A DNA stretch of 64,000 nt from Gentiana macrophylla (lineage: Eukaryota; Streptophyta; Magnoliopsida; Gentianales; Gentianaceae): assembly GCA_026214975.1 (NCBI GenBank), contig CM047806.1:76795491-76859490 (forward strand), in the 5' to 3' direction. This document shows positions 43,456 through 56,000 of the stretch, in pieces; within the stretch, counting starts at the first letter, position 1, and each line of letters starts with the position of its first letter. Both the position numbers and the translations under genes were made by a program. A model generated the notes under the pieces. That model worked only from the letters and a program-made list of their open reading frames with translations. It ran no database searches and was not told the DNA's origin.

Positions 43456-45257
43456 TGATCGGGGTCAATCAGGTTATAATATACTTGACCACCATAAACC
43501 AATACTAGCAAGAGGACTAGGCCCATCGTAGTATAGCTATAGTGAATCAAGGTTGATCCCACAGGGAACCAATTGTGGATCATCTTATATACAAACAATT
43601 AATTAAACATGTCAAGGACATAGAGGCGGTCTACGACCAACATAAGACAAGAAAAGTAAAGACACGACTCGACACAACGTAATTAACCTCCCCAATTATA
43701 GTCTTTATCGCTTGGACCTAGATAATTTATATAATAAACTCGAACTTATTAACCGTCAATCCGCTTGTATCTATCTTAGATTGGCTACGGAGTCATCCTC
43801 TTTAACTTGACGTAGCACCGGTAGGTCACTAGATCACTGTGGTATTGTTACGTGACTTCGCCTTTTGGTGCCTCCATCTCATATAACTCACATGCTTACG
43901 ACTCTAAGGATGCCGATATTAACCGTACACCTCGTCCAGGGCAACATTCCTATGGTTAGGCGTATTTCCTAAATGATCGCATCGGTCTCTGTCCTATTAA
44001 CAATTACCGCACGGTATCATGTTAATCTACGATTTACGATAACTAGGTGAGCTCAATTCCCAAATACAAAACCTACCTAGATCTCATTTGAAAGTCCCGA
44101 AGATCATTCATGAGCCAACCTAGGAGCCCTATATTGGTATTTCCTAATCATACGCTAATTAAAACAGACGAGCAACGTAGCCGTAGCCATACCTACTGGG
44201 ATGATAAATTCTATTAAGTTAACCTAACCATAAAGACGTGGCTGTTTAACGGATAAAATAGGGCTCGGTCGACCGAATAGCTGGGCTCGGTCGACCGAAT
44301 GGTCTTTTTCCCAGATTACATCCCCGAACGTATCTCTCAAATAAGTTTCATCATACACAATGGATTAAACAGTAATTCGTAAAGCATTCATATAAACTAA
44401 CTTAGATACACATTAATTAAACAATGCAGATTCATGGATAGAAACTAAGTGTATGACGTAGGTTATGGGATCCTCATAGACAAGGTGTCGCCACATCCCT
44501 AACGTCATAGCCTAGATCTACATCATCTAGCTATGAATTAACTAACTCAAACAATAAAGCATAATTGGGAGGGATTAATTACTTAAAAGAAAGAAACAGA
44601 AAATAAAGGCTTACATATTGCAGCCATAATAAACTGCTGGACAGCTACATTGTAACGTACCAAAGCTATGAATGTAATTGATAAAAAGGTATAAGGTATT
44701 GTATGTATGTCTAAGGTGTGAATTACAATTCTCGTTGCTGCTTGCTTATATAGAGGTTTTTGCCGACTTAGGGTGGTTCTAGAAGATAAGCACGATATAA
44801 GCCGGAAACCCAAACCTAAGGCTCGGTCAACCGAAGAGCTGCACTCGGTCGACCGAAGCTATAGGCTCGGTCGACCGAAGCTATAGGCTCGGTCGACCGA
44901 ACCTAAGTCTGCATGTTTAACACGTTTTCTTCGTCTAGCTTGTTCCCCACTGCACGCTTGCATGTTGATCCGATTAATCTTCCACTTAATGCTCCGATTT
45001 TCTTCCTTCCTTATCTTGAGATAATTGATTGAATGACATTAATCCTCTCGATTTGTTGTGATCTGCAAAATCAATAATTATCGCACAATAAGTCGGCTTT
45101 AAAATAATAAAAACAGCTAAATACCAAATATCATATTAATAATCACTTAACATTAAATAATAAATATAAACGACTGATTTAATATGAAATATATATTATT
45201 AATCTCGATTTAAGGATCATGTTGATGACATTTACGGGTATAATTTGACCGTCATCA
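43456..45257 (-). repeat. 3' LTR of the Athila/Tat-like element
   Basis: 1802 bp. Contains two clusters of the palindromic word CTCGGTCGACCGAA (about 44265-44300 and 44818-44905). The second cluster has one unit more than in the other LTR. Confidence 0.92.
44265..44905. repeat. Clustered CGGTCGACCG palindromes (left LTR)
   Basis: GGGCTCGGTCGACCGAA occurs twice near 44268-44300; between 44818 and 44905 four units follow, the first reading GGTCAACCGAA and the others GGTCGACCGAA. Each contains a perfect 10-base palindrome. The equivalent right-LTR positions are 49855-49890 and 50416-50476. Confidence 0.9.
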
Positions 45258-48200
45258 ACTACCCCCCACTTAGACTTTGATCGTCCCGAACAAAGCATCA
45301 ATAAGTCATTCCCCAAGACAACATTTTCTATGGTCAAATCATACTTACACAAGAAACTCAAGTCAACTCATACTAGTCATGCTCATAAGATATCCATTAT
45401 TCACTACCGACTATGAATCAAGTGATGTGTGCATGTGCATTTAGTTTTATATATTCGTGGCAAGATCGTAGTTTATGCTAACTTTGCAATCTCAACCTAC
45501 CAACCTCAAAGATTCATACTTCTTATGCCTCGCAATGGTTAGAGCACTAGAGCAATAAGCAAGAGCGTATCTATAGGGATTTTGGACTTGGAGACCGAGT
45601 ACTACTCAAAGCTTCTTAAAGAGTTGAATATTTTTCATATCTTCATATTTTTCAAATACTATTAATCTCAAGGAAGAAAACTTTTAGAGTATCCCCTATC
45701 TTAGATTATGTATAGCATCGAATATTACCACAAGCGCGGGCTACTTTGGTAATGTTACTACAAGCCAGTGTTTTAACGCATTGTCAAACACAGTGCGCCT
45801 CAAGCTTATTACTCTGCTTTAATGGCTAAAATATAAGAATGCATCAGCAGATAGATATTGACACTAAGTTCACATAACCAATCATCTATGCAATGTACAC
45901 ATAATTTCTTCAGTTATTATGATTTGAACGGTATACTCGATTCACAGATTGAGTAATTGAATAATAAATAACTACTTGCAAAAACGAGCATGAATATCCT
46001 TAAATTTACCTAACATAAGTATAAAATGATCACGTACTCATGAAACTTGGTTTATTTCCTATCAATTCTTAGCTAGGAACTCACAATTCTAAGGGTACGA
46101 GATAAATAATATGGTATGTATTCAAATTTTCAATTTTTCTACCGTTTCATTCAAATTTTAATCATAACAACATAGCTAAGTCTCCTACCCCTCACTTAAA
46201 CATGGCATTGTCCTCAATGACAAAAATAAATGAGAATTTAAGAAAAATACTTAGCTCTGGAAACGGCTCTCAAGTAAAGGAACAATATCGAGTAAATGTC
46301 AAACGTTGTGGAGAAGCAAGTGAAAACCTCAGATAAGCGCATAAACTCCACGAAACCGTTAATAACACCATGTCTATGGAAGTTATAGAATAATGTGGCA
46401 GTAATTAGGTATGAATACCGAAAAACATTTTAAGCCACTTTATTTTATACAACCAAAGACAAGAAAATTACTAAATAGAAAGAAAAATAAACAAGCAACT
46501 AAAGATGGTGGTCTTCATCTACAACCTCCACCGCCTAAATATTCTTAAAACCGGGTGGAGAAGACAAAGATCAAAAAGCATTACCCGACGTGGGAAAACA
46601 CGAGGGTGACTCGATCGAAAATGTATAACAGATGCAATGCGACCTATTGGCTAAAGATAAAATCAAATACTTAACGCAGAAACTTCTCGCTTGCATTGGA
46701 TATCAACAACTTAGGGAGATGTAGCTACTCCTCGAAATTACTAATAATCCAATGTATCACGTAAAAGTCATAACCATCATCAACAAGGTCGGATCGGTGT
46801 GATAGTTCAGAACAAAACTTATCATCTAGAAATGCCGGAATAGACGGAAAAAATGTGAAATTTAAAACTTCCGGTAGAAAGATTAGTTGTACTTTGATCG
46901 AACCAAAAACCTTGAAAATCTAGCTAGGGTCAGAGCTACACTTCCCCCAACTAGGATCATGAAAATCAAAATGATAAAAAATTATCATTAAAGCTTAGCA
47001 ACATGTCAAATTCCGCAACAAAAAGGCATTTTGTAAACAAAATGGAGGTTGAGAGTATGATGGGTTTAGAAAAAGACACATAAGGTTGGGAAGAAAAGAT
47101 AAAGGGTGGGTAAGAAATTGTGTTTATGGGTGGGTTGAAAATGGTTAAGGCATTGAGATTGGGTGGGAGAGTGAAACAGATGGAAAGAAAGAGAGGCAAA
47201 GAGAGAATGGTTAGAAATGTGAACTTCCGGGGCAGATTGGTGAGAGGATCGAAAAGTTTGAAGGTGAAAAAGTGTAAAGGGAAAGATAAGGATAGTTGCA
47301 GAATGAATTGCACACTACTTTGGATTTTCACTCGGATCACCTAAAAAGTTTTAGAATTTGACCAAGATTGTTCTTGTTCGCACCAATCATTCTCTGTTAC
47401 ATTTTCAGTAATTCTCAAGTTCTCTTAATGCTTCCATCTTAAGGTTGATTGCTAAATTTCCTTTTCTTTAGCAATTTCTTGACTCTCCTACGGAACTCTA
47501 TTTCACGTGGCCTATATTGAGTAAAAAAGTTTTGCACATCCTTAGCCCAATGGCCATCGGAACACGGCAAAATAAAAAACCTCAACATATTTCACGTTAC
47601 TCTTATTTGACTCAAAGAAAACAGAACCTATAATCCTAAAAAGAAATCCTAAGGGTTTTAAAGAAGTAGTTCTGAGTTTAAAGTCCTCAGTTCGACTTTC
47701 CAAAAAGTATCCTTGTCAGTTATCATTCTTGGATCGCCAGACTTTGACCCTTCGCGCACTATAAGAGGTGGGCTTGTTTCTTTTGCGGATTAATACCCTT
47801 CCCTTGGTTGTGAGACCTAGGAAACGACATTTATCCACACCATTTATCCAAAGCTCTTACCTCGGCTCTCGTTTTAGGAATTGGTGAATTCGGTTAAAAT
47901 TACGGTTTTGGCCTTGACAATAAGAAACAATGAATCAAAGTACTCCGAATAAGGTCGGTTATATAGGCAAGCCTACGCCGTCTTATTCGTTGGAACATAT
48001 GTGACAGTTCAGGCCAATCCGTCAAGACTAAGCCCCGTTTAGCCCGAAGGCTTATCGGCTATGCTAAGTCTTGTGGAACTGCTGTAACGTACATCACACG
48101 TGGAGGGGAGTCGATTGAGCCGAGGCTCGGTTGAACTCGCCCAGCCATGGTTAGACCATTTCCGAACCCATGTACTACGATTCTGCGATTTCTAAATTGT

Positions 48201-49016
48201 CACCCAAAGCGTAATCTCGCTTTACGCTTAAGGTGGGTTCACCGAGAAGCCATCACCATAAAACTCAACGAAAGCAGAAGATTGTGTTCTCTCAAAACTC
48301 AACGTCTTCTTTAGATTTTGAATGCGTAAACTACACAATTTGTTGCTCCCATGGCCAGTAGAAGCAATCTCATGCATATGACAAAGAGATTTTAACAGAA
48401 CTACGAGGAACTCTTTATTCACTGCTTCCTTTCAACGACTACATGTTTCCTTACACCCTCTAGATGAGACAGATTTGGGGCAGAACCTTCCACACTAATA
48501 AAATTAATCTTATGAACCAACTCCGGGCTAAGATTCATACTAAGGTTCATGTATAGGCTAACTTATGCTCAAAAAACCAAAAGATAGTAAAACATAAGCA
48601 AAAAAAAGGTAGTACCTTGCCTTCAACATTGTACCACGAAGAATTTAAGCCTTTAAAAATTTTTCGGAGCCATCTTGGTGCTTTAAAGGTATTGCTTCCA
48701 TCGCCTTTCCCATCTTAGATTCGTAGCTCCACATGTTTGCTGGGTTATTTTCTCAGCGCCCGTGAAAAATTACTGACTCAGATTATTGCTACCCTGGTTT
48801 CTGCAAACAGAAGAAAAACAAAACAGACCGTAGACTGATTTTAACATGGTCTCCCATGCTGCTATCAGACTTACGGATTAAACATACGGGGATAAACAGA
48901 AACACGAAGTCACACAGAGCAGACAACCAGAGGGACTCAAAAACGTAAAAACAGACTCTAAAATAGAAAACTCGACATGAATAAAAAAGTATTTATATAT
49001 AAAATTGACCGTTGGT
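45258..49016 (-). other. Internal region of the Athila/Tat-like element, no gene seen
   Basis: 3.8 kb with only short open frames. A 124-codon minus frame at 46966-47340 is hydrophobic and Phe/Leu-rich with no motif; the overlapping plus frame is Lys/Arg-rich. Neither is convincing. The 47700-48250 part has more GC-rich stretches but no recognisable domain. Confidence 0.6.
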
Positions 49017-49034
49017 TCCCCGGCAACGGTGCCA
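49017..49034 (-). other. tRNA-Asp-like primer site
   Basis: The minus strand reads TGGCACCGTTGCCGGGGA just after the 5' LTR, the typical Athila/Tat-group primer site. Confidence 0.85.
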
Positions 49035-49040
49035 AAAACT

Positions 49041-50830
49041 TGATCGGGGTCAATCAGGTTATAATATACTTGACCACCATAAACCAATACTAGCAAGAGG
49101 ACTAGGCCTATCGTAGTATAGCTATAGTGAATCAAGGTCGATCCCACAGGGAACCAATTGTGGATCATCTTATATACAAACAATTAATTAAACATGTCAA
49201 GGACATGGAGGCGGTCTACGACCAACATAAGACAGGAAAAGTAAAGACACGACTCGACACAACGTAATTAACCTCCCCAATTATAGTCTTTATCGTTTGG
49301 ACCTAGATAATTTATATAATAAACTGAACTTATTAACTGTCAATCCATTTGTATCTATCTTAGATTGGCTACGGGAGTCATCCTCTTTAACTTGACGTAG
49401 CACCGGTAGGTCACTAGATCACGGTGGTATTGTTACGTGACTTCGCCTTTTGGTGCCTCCATCTCATATAACTCACACGCTACGACTCTCTAGGATGCCG
49501 ATATTAACCGTACACCTCGTCCAGGCAACATTCCTATGGTTAGGCGTATTTCCTAAACGATCGCATCGAGTCTACGTCCTATTAACAATTACCCGCGACG
49601 GTATCATGTTAATCTACGATTTACGTATAACTAGGTGAGCTCAATTCCCAAATACAAAACCTACCTAGATCTCATTTGAAAGTCCCGGAAGATCATTCAT
49701 GAGCCAACCTAGGAGCCCTATATTGGTATTTCCTAATCATACGCTAATTAAAACAGACGAGCAACGTGGCCGTAGCCATACCTCTATGAGATGATAAATT
49801 CTATTAAGTTAACCTAACCATAAAGACGTGGTCGCTTAACGGATAAAATAGGGCTCAGTCGACCGAATAACTGGGCTCGGTTCGACCGAATGGTCTTTTT
49901 CCCCCAGATTACATCCCTGAACGTATCTCTCAGCGTTTCATCATACACAACGGATTAAACAGTAATTCGTAAAGCATTCATATAAACTAAATTAGATACA
50001 CATTAATTAAACAATGCAGATTCATGGATAGAAACTAAGTGTATGACGTAGGTTATGGGATCCTCATAGACAAGGTGTCGCCACATCCCTAACGTCATAG
50101 CCTAGATCTACATCATCTAGCTATGAATTAACTAACTCAAACAATAAAGCATAATTGGGAGGGATTAATTACTTAAAAGAAAGAAATGTAAAATAAAGGC
50201 TTACATATTGCAAATGCATAATAAATCATTTGACACTACATTGTAACGTACCAAAGCTATGAATGTAATTGATAAAAAGGTATAAGGTATTGTATGTATG
50301 TCTAAGGTGTGAATTACAATTCTCGTAGCTGCTTGCTTATATAGAGGTTTTTGCCGACTTAGGGTGGTTCTAGAAGATAAGCACGATATAAGCCGGAAAC
50401 CGACCCAAACCTAAGGCTCGGTCAACCGAAGAGCTGCACTCGGTCGACCGAAGCTATAGGCTCGGTCGACCGAACCTAAGTCTGCATGTTTAACACGTTT
50501 TCTTCGTCTAGCTTGTTCCCCACTGCACGCTTGCATGTTGATCCGATTAATCTTCCACTTAATGCTCCGATTTTCTTCCTTCCTTATCTTGAGATAATTG
50601 ATTGAATGACATTAATCCTCTCGATTTGTTGTGATCTGCAAAATCAATAATTATCGCAAAATAAATCGGCTTTAAAATAATAAAAACAGCTAAATACCAA
50701 ATATCATATTAATAATCACTTAACATTAAATAATAAATATAAACGAGTGATTTAATATGAAATATATATTATTAATCTCGATTTAATGATCATGTTGATG
50801 ACATTTACGGGTATAATTTGACCGTCATCA
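49041..50830 (-). repeat. 5' LTR of the Athila/Tat-like element
   Basis: 1790 bp, nearly identical to 43456-45257 with scattered single-base indels and one fewer CGGTCGACCG unit in the second cluster (50416-50476). Confidence 0.92.
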
Positions 50831-50835
50831 CTCGT

Positions 50836-52532
50836 GAATGACTTGTTCAATTATTAGTCGGATTAGTTTGTCGTTCACTTTACTGACAACATTTTTGTCT
50901 ACTCAATGAGCAAGGAAGAACATGTTGAACATCATAGGTTTGTTTTGCAATGCCTTAAGAATGAAGAGTTCTATGGCAAGATCAAAAAGTGTGAGATATG
51001 GTTAGACAAAGTTGCATTTCAAGGACATGATTGTTTCTATAGAAGGTGTTATGGTGGTTCCATCCAAGATAGAATCCGTAGATGAATAGAGATGCCCTAC
51101 CACAGAAGTATGAAGTTTTCTGAGTTTAGCTGGATACTACATGATGTTTGTGAAATGGTCTTCCTCTCTATCTACTCCTCTTACATGAATGACTCTAAAG
51201 AATTCCAAGTTTGAGTGGACTATATAAGGTGATGGCGCCTTTCAATGTTGAAAGAGAAGTTAATGACAACACCAATCTTGACCCTCCCACCTCCAGGTAA
51301 AGAGTACTAGATTCACCATGATGCTTCCAAGACAAGTCTGAGTTGTGTTTTGATGCAAGAAGGTCATTGCTTATGCCTCTCTCCAGTTAAGGCCTTATGA
51401 GAAGAACTCATGACCCTAAACTAGATGTAATAGTCTTATCATTGAGGATCTAGCGACACTGTCTCTATTGTGTGACTTGCAAGATCTTCATAGATCTTCG
51501 GAGTTTGAAGTACTTCTTCACCAAGACTGAGTTAAATGTGAGGCAAAAAGGATGTGTTGAGTATATTAAAGGTTATGACCCTTCCATAAACCATATCATG
51601 GGAAGGTTAATATAGAGGCATATGCTCTAACTTGAAAGTCATCTTCAGGACGGTTCCAGTTTTGACAGCGGTTCCTCAGTTGATTAAGAAGTTTGCCCAG
51701 CTTCATTTAGGTAGCTCGATGATTTTAGTCTTAATAGGTCAGATAGATTTGATGGGGAAGACTAAGGCAGCTCATTTTATAGACTCTTTGTTTCGCGGAG
51801 CAACGAGAATGGTTGAAGAAGTGTCAACTGGAAATTTTTAGCTACGTGCAGATGGTTCCATGTGGTTTCAAGGTTTACAGTTCATCGGTCAACAAAAAGA
51901 CATATCAGGACATTAAAGGCCACTCATAATGGCGTGTGATGAAGAGTAGCATCACCAAAATCGTCTCTGAGTGTGCAGTTTCCTAGTAAGTGAAAGTAGA
52001 ACATCTGAGACCAGCCGGGTTGCTTAAGACCATAGAGGTTCTCGGGTGGAAATAAAGTGAGATTACCATGGATACAATCACCGGGTTGCCTCGAGGAAAG
52101 TGTAAAGTTAATACCATCTAGTAATAGTGGATAAATTAACTAAGTCTGCTCACTTCCTACCTATCAAAAGTGGTACTCCACTTTATATTTGGCGCAATTG
52201 TACGTTAGCGAGATAGTGAGACTTCATGGCGACCCTTTAGCCATAATATCTGAAAGAGAAACTTGAAGAGTTTGCAAGAGAATCTGGGAATACAGTAGAA
52301 GTTCAGTACAACGTTTCATCCTTCAATAGATGTTCAGTCCACGGACTGTTTAGATCTCAAAAAGAAACATAGATCATATCAGGAGGAAGACGGTGGTCTT
52401 AGTTAAAGTGTTCTTGTCTAACCTCACCGAACAAGATGCTATTTGGGAGGTCAAGCCAAAGAAGCGAGCCAAACACCCAATCTTCAAGCAATTGAAGTTT
52501 GAAGGACGAAACTTTTTCTAAAGAGGGCAGAT
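50836..52532 (+). pseudogene. Tekay-like reverse transcriptase end, RNase H, integrase and chromodomain remnant
   Basis: Resumes the 42905-43455 reverse transcriptase: the text around 50850-51010 matches the catalytic-site neighbourhood and the EEHVEH...LKNEELYGKIKKCE-type segment, in shifting frames. RNase H is decayed at 51200-51480. Integrase pieces include VDKLTKSAHFLPIKSGTP near 52125-52180 and IVRLHGDP near 52215. A chromodomain-like end (VKVFLSNLTEQDAIWE) precedes FEGRNFF and the polypurine run at 52520-52532. Many stops; not translatable. Confidence 0.75.
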
Positions 52533-52763
52533 TGTAAGGACCCGTATTTGTAATTAAGGGTATTTAAGTCTTTTCGGGCATTTTAAAACAAATATGTATA
52601 TATTTTAACGGTTAAATAATTCATCGAAATAATGCTCGGCTTGTATTATGGTGTCGTTAAATACGGAAGATATGTTTATTTCAAGGTAAACTTTAAATAA
52701 ATGCAATATATCCAAAAGATAATTGTATTGAGATTAGATAAATACAATTAATAAGATATATAC

Positions 52764-52850
<87 letters not shown>
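52533..52850 (+). repeat. Start of the 3' LTR of the Tekay-like element
   Basis: Begins TGTAAGGACCCG after the polypurine tract. It runs into a long TA repeat and is not followed by a recognisable LTR end, because Helitron sequence begins soon after. The start does not match the 29042 LTR, so this is a different Tekay-like family member. Confidence 0.7.
52776..52850. repeat. TA microsatellite
   Basis: About 37 uninterrupted TA units, preceded by CATA units. It is placed between the Tekay-like LTR and Helitron-type sequence. Confidence 0.95.
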
Positions 52851-52855
<5 letters not shown>

Positions 52856-53086
52856 TAGTAGTTGTTGCTGTACTGTTGTTGCCTCTATATATATTTATTG
52901 TGGCATATATATATATTTGTACGAGAACCGATGATAATAATATTCATAGAGTACTATATAGTGCATTGAAGCATACATATTTTAGGTGTTCCTACTGCTC
53001 ATGTTTGTGGTGCATATTACATTTTGAAACTCGCCATATATTTACGGACTGATGTGCAAAATGGTTATTGCTTTTTTAGGTAGTCG

Positions 53087-56000
53087 CTAAGTTACCCCAT
53101 GTGTAAACAAAATAGCTAGGATGTTCTTATATGTAACTTTTTGGGGGGATACACATAGGTTTTGCAAAATATGGTTTTGATGTACTCTTTTGCCTGTACT
53201 TGTTGCTTCTACAGTTGAAGAGGTATTCAAGCTTGATTTTTTTCGTGCTTGACCGTTAGTTTCTTTGGGTTCTTCCTTGTCTAATTTTGCGCTTGCTTCT
53301 TGGCTTGTTTCAAGACATTTGTTTCCTTGTCCTTTTCACCTCTTGCTTTTCTCGCAATTATTTCATAAGTATCGGTTAGTGTATTGTTGTGGGAGTGTTC
53401 AATCAAGACATGTAATTTAGTACATCACCATCGCTTTTTTCTAATGTAATGTGTTACTCTGTGGTATTAAAAGATTACGTAGTGATTGTTGTTACCGAGT
53501 AATGGTTTACATTTTGAAGATTTATTGTTACCTGTGTATCTTCCATGTTTTTGGTGCTCTGTTTTCGATTGATCTTAGGTCACCAGTGGTGTTAGATGCA
53601 GTCCAATTCTGAACATTGTATCTCGGTCTTTGGTCAGCATATTTCTTGCCTGAGATTCTAATCTGAGCCCTTATTTCTTGTCCAAGCAGTTTCTGATTTG
53701 CCATATGTATCAACTCTTCGATTTCCTGTGGAAGGGTGCGTCAAAATTTACTATCTATGTTACCTTTATCGTTGATAGTTGTTTTAATATGTTTGGTGTC
53801 TTAGGTTATACTGCTACATGGTATAGTGTATTGTTAATCTATGTGTACCTTAGGTCCCATGCGATGCAGTTGTGTTGCAGTATGTTCTAGTAGTTTCTCA
53901 GTGCTTTTATCGAACATTATGGCTGTAATGGTTCTTGTATCATCCTTCAACTCCACAATTATTTTGCATCTGTTTTGATTGAACTGATTAATTTTTGTTT
54001 CTTTTGTCTTGGTATTAGTGTAGGTGTAACATTTACAACTGGTAAGGCTTACCTAGGCATTGCAATTTCATCTTCATTGCATGTGTTGCAATGGAATTCT
54101 TCATTTCCTTGGGCTTTGGTTGGTTGATAGCATTTTGGACACGTCATGTAGTAAATTAGCCGTGAGGTGTCTTGGATTGACATGTTGCCTATGATATGGA
54201 TGTCCTGCAATTGCATTATTTGTGATATAATATAGTTGACAATTTGTTCATTGATATACTATGTGTCATTATTGGAGAGTGGATTACCATTTGTTGCCTT
54301 TATTTGGTACATTATATATATAGCAACTGCCTATGTATTTAAATATTTATTACCTGGCTGTTATCTGTAGTGATCTGTGTTTGTTGAGTGTTGCTTGCTT
54401 TCTGAGGCTGAGAGTTAGTTTGTGTTGTTTTAGTGCCTTCTGTTATTGCAAAGGTTTTGATTGTGGCTGTGTTCTCCTTCACCCTGTTGCCAAAATGATT
54501 GCTTGTTAGACCTGTTTGGTTATATGTGTTATATGAACAGAGAGGAAGCTTGTTTTTGATCTATACCATTTTTGCATATGTTTGACTTGCGGCATATCAG
54601 GTTCTACTGTCACATAGGAAAATGGTACTGTTGAAAGTGAGCCACCTGCATGAAGAGAGAGAGTAAAAAGTTATGTTATTAAATCAATTTTTTTTTGGGT
54701 TATGCATATGATTTTGTACTTGGTTTACCTGAGTATTCTGTAGCTATCAGACGCCTACATACAATTATAGGCATTGTTTGTCTCTTGTGATATATGGTGG
54801 CTGCCTGGTTTGATACAAATTCTGCCCACATTGTTAGTGAATAGGGCTTCATGCTGTTTTGGGAGCAAGGATAATGTTAGATTTGTAAAGAAATCAGTAT
54901 TAGAATATGTAGTAATGTAAATAAAACAGCAGATAAGGGTATTCCATTGACTGTAAGTGGTAAATATATGTAAATTTCGATTTAATTTTGTTGCTGAATA
55001 CATTTGTCTTTTTTTGTTTCAATGTTTACAGCTTTGTTTCAGTGTATTTATGTCTGTTGTGTCAAATATTGCAGACCTGGGTATTTGTTATATTTAATGT
55101 CATTGTAACAATGCTTTGGTAATACAAATTTTGTCCTTATACCACCTACTAAATGACAAACAATGCCACCCTGAAATTTATTGCAAGCCTAAAGTTTTTG
55201 GTATTTAAAGTTGGTTGATAAATATTTCTATTTAGACTACATCTGTTCATTCTCTAGTACTACAAAAACATTTCATCCTTCTTAGATTTCCAAAGCACAA
55301 AGTATGGCTTTTGAAAGCAACTTCTCAGTCATAATTTATGAGACAGAAGAAGGGGTGTATGATGCTTATGCACCACCAATTCCACCTACAATAGATGGGG
55401 TTCCAATCACAGAAGCAGACATAGTGAAGGTGGGTAGTTATCCTGACAAGGTTGTGAAAAGCTTGGTAGTGGAACGTGATAGAAAGGGACAGGAACTATA
55501 CAACAGCAAACTGAATGAAGAAACTATGTGGAAGAGGATGTACCACAGTGAGGAAGAATTGAAGCAGACAAAGGTAACACAAAAGGAGCAGAGATGAGGC
55601 TGCAATATTTGTGGAAAGGAAAGTGTGCTATGATGGAGGTTGCACGAGCAGAAAGTAATGCTAACAATAGCAGTGAAGAGGTTGGAGAAGAAGATCATGC
55701 TGAGATGCCAAACGGCGATGTTTACTGAATTTTTATTCCAGTTTTACAACAGTTTCTATGGCGGTAATTCTATGTTCTGTATGAATCCATGAAATAAGTG
55801 TAGTGTTGTGTCACAACTTTGTATGTTTGAGTAAGTGTTTAAGTTTGTTTTGGTTTGAGGAAAAAATGAGGGCAATAAAGTGCATCTAATGACTGCAGAG
55901 GTGAATGCTATCAATGTGGTGAATAAAAGGATATGCCTTATTTCGTTTTTTCTAATTTATGGTAACACAATCATAACAATGACTCCAATACAGTAACCAA

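Larger units (their letters stand above)
43456..50830 (-). mobile_element. Non-autonomous Athila/Tat-like gypsy element
   Basis: LTRs at 43456-45257 and 49041-50830 (TGATCGGGGTC to GACCGTCATCA on the plus strand) flank 3.78 kb. The target duplication CTCGT is perfect (43451-43455 and 50831-50835). On the minus strand TGGCACCGTTGCCGGGGA follows the 5' LTR and a run of the type AAGTGGGGGGTAGT precedes the 3' LTR, so orientation is certain. No gag or pol motif is recognisable on either strand inside, so it must have moved with proteins supplied by another element. It sits inside the reverse transcriptase of a Tekay-like element. Confidence 0.92.

Noticed and set aside
44265..44905. CRISPR-like regularly spaced repeats
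   Set aside because: Few, irregularly spaced short palindromes in both LTRs of a plant retrotransposon.
46966..47340. 124-codon minus-strand frame in the Athila/Tat-like interior
   Set aside because: Hydrophobic low-complexity product, no gag or pol motif, overlapped by an equally motif-free plus frame.
42905..52532. Endogenous pararetrovirus
   Set aside because: The reverse transcriptase is followed by integrase and chromodomain-like sequence and an LTR with polypurine tract, which is Ty3-gypsy; no movement protein or coat motif is seen.
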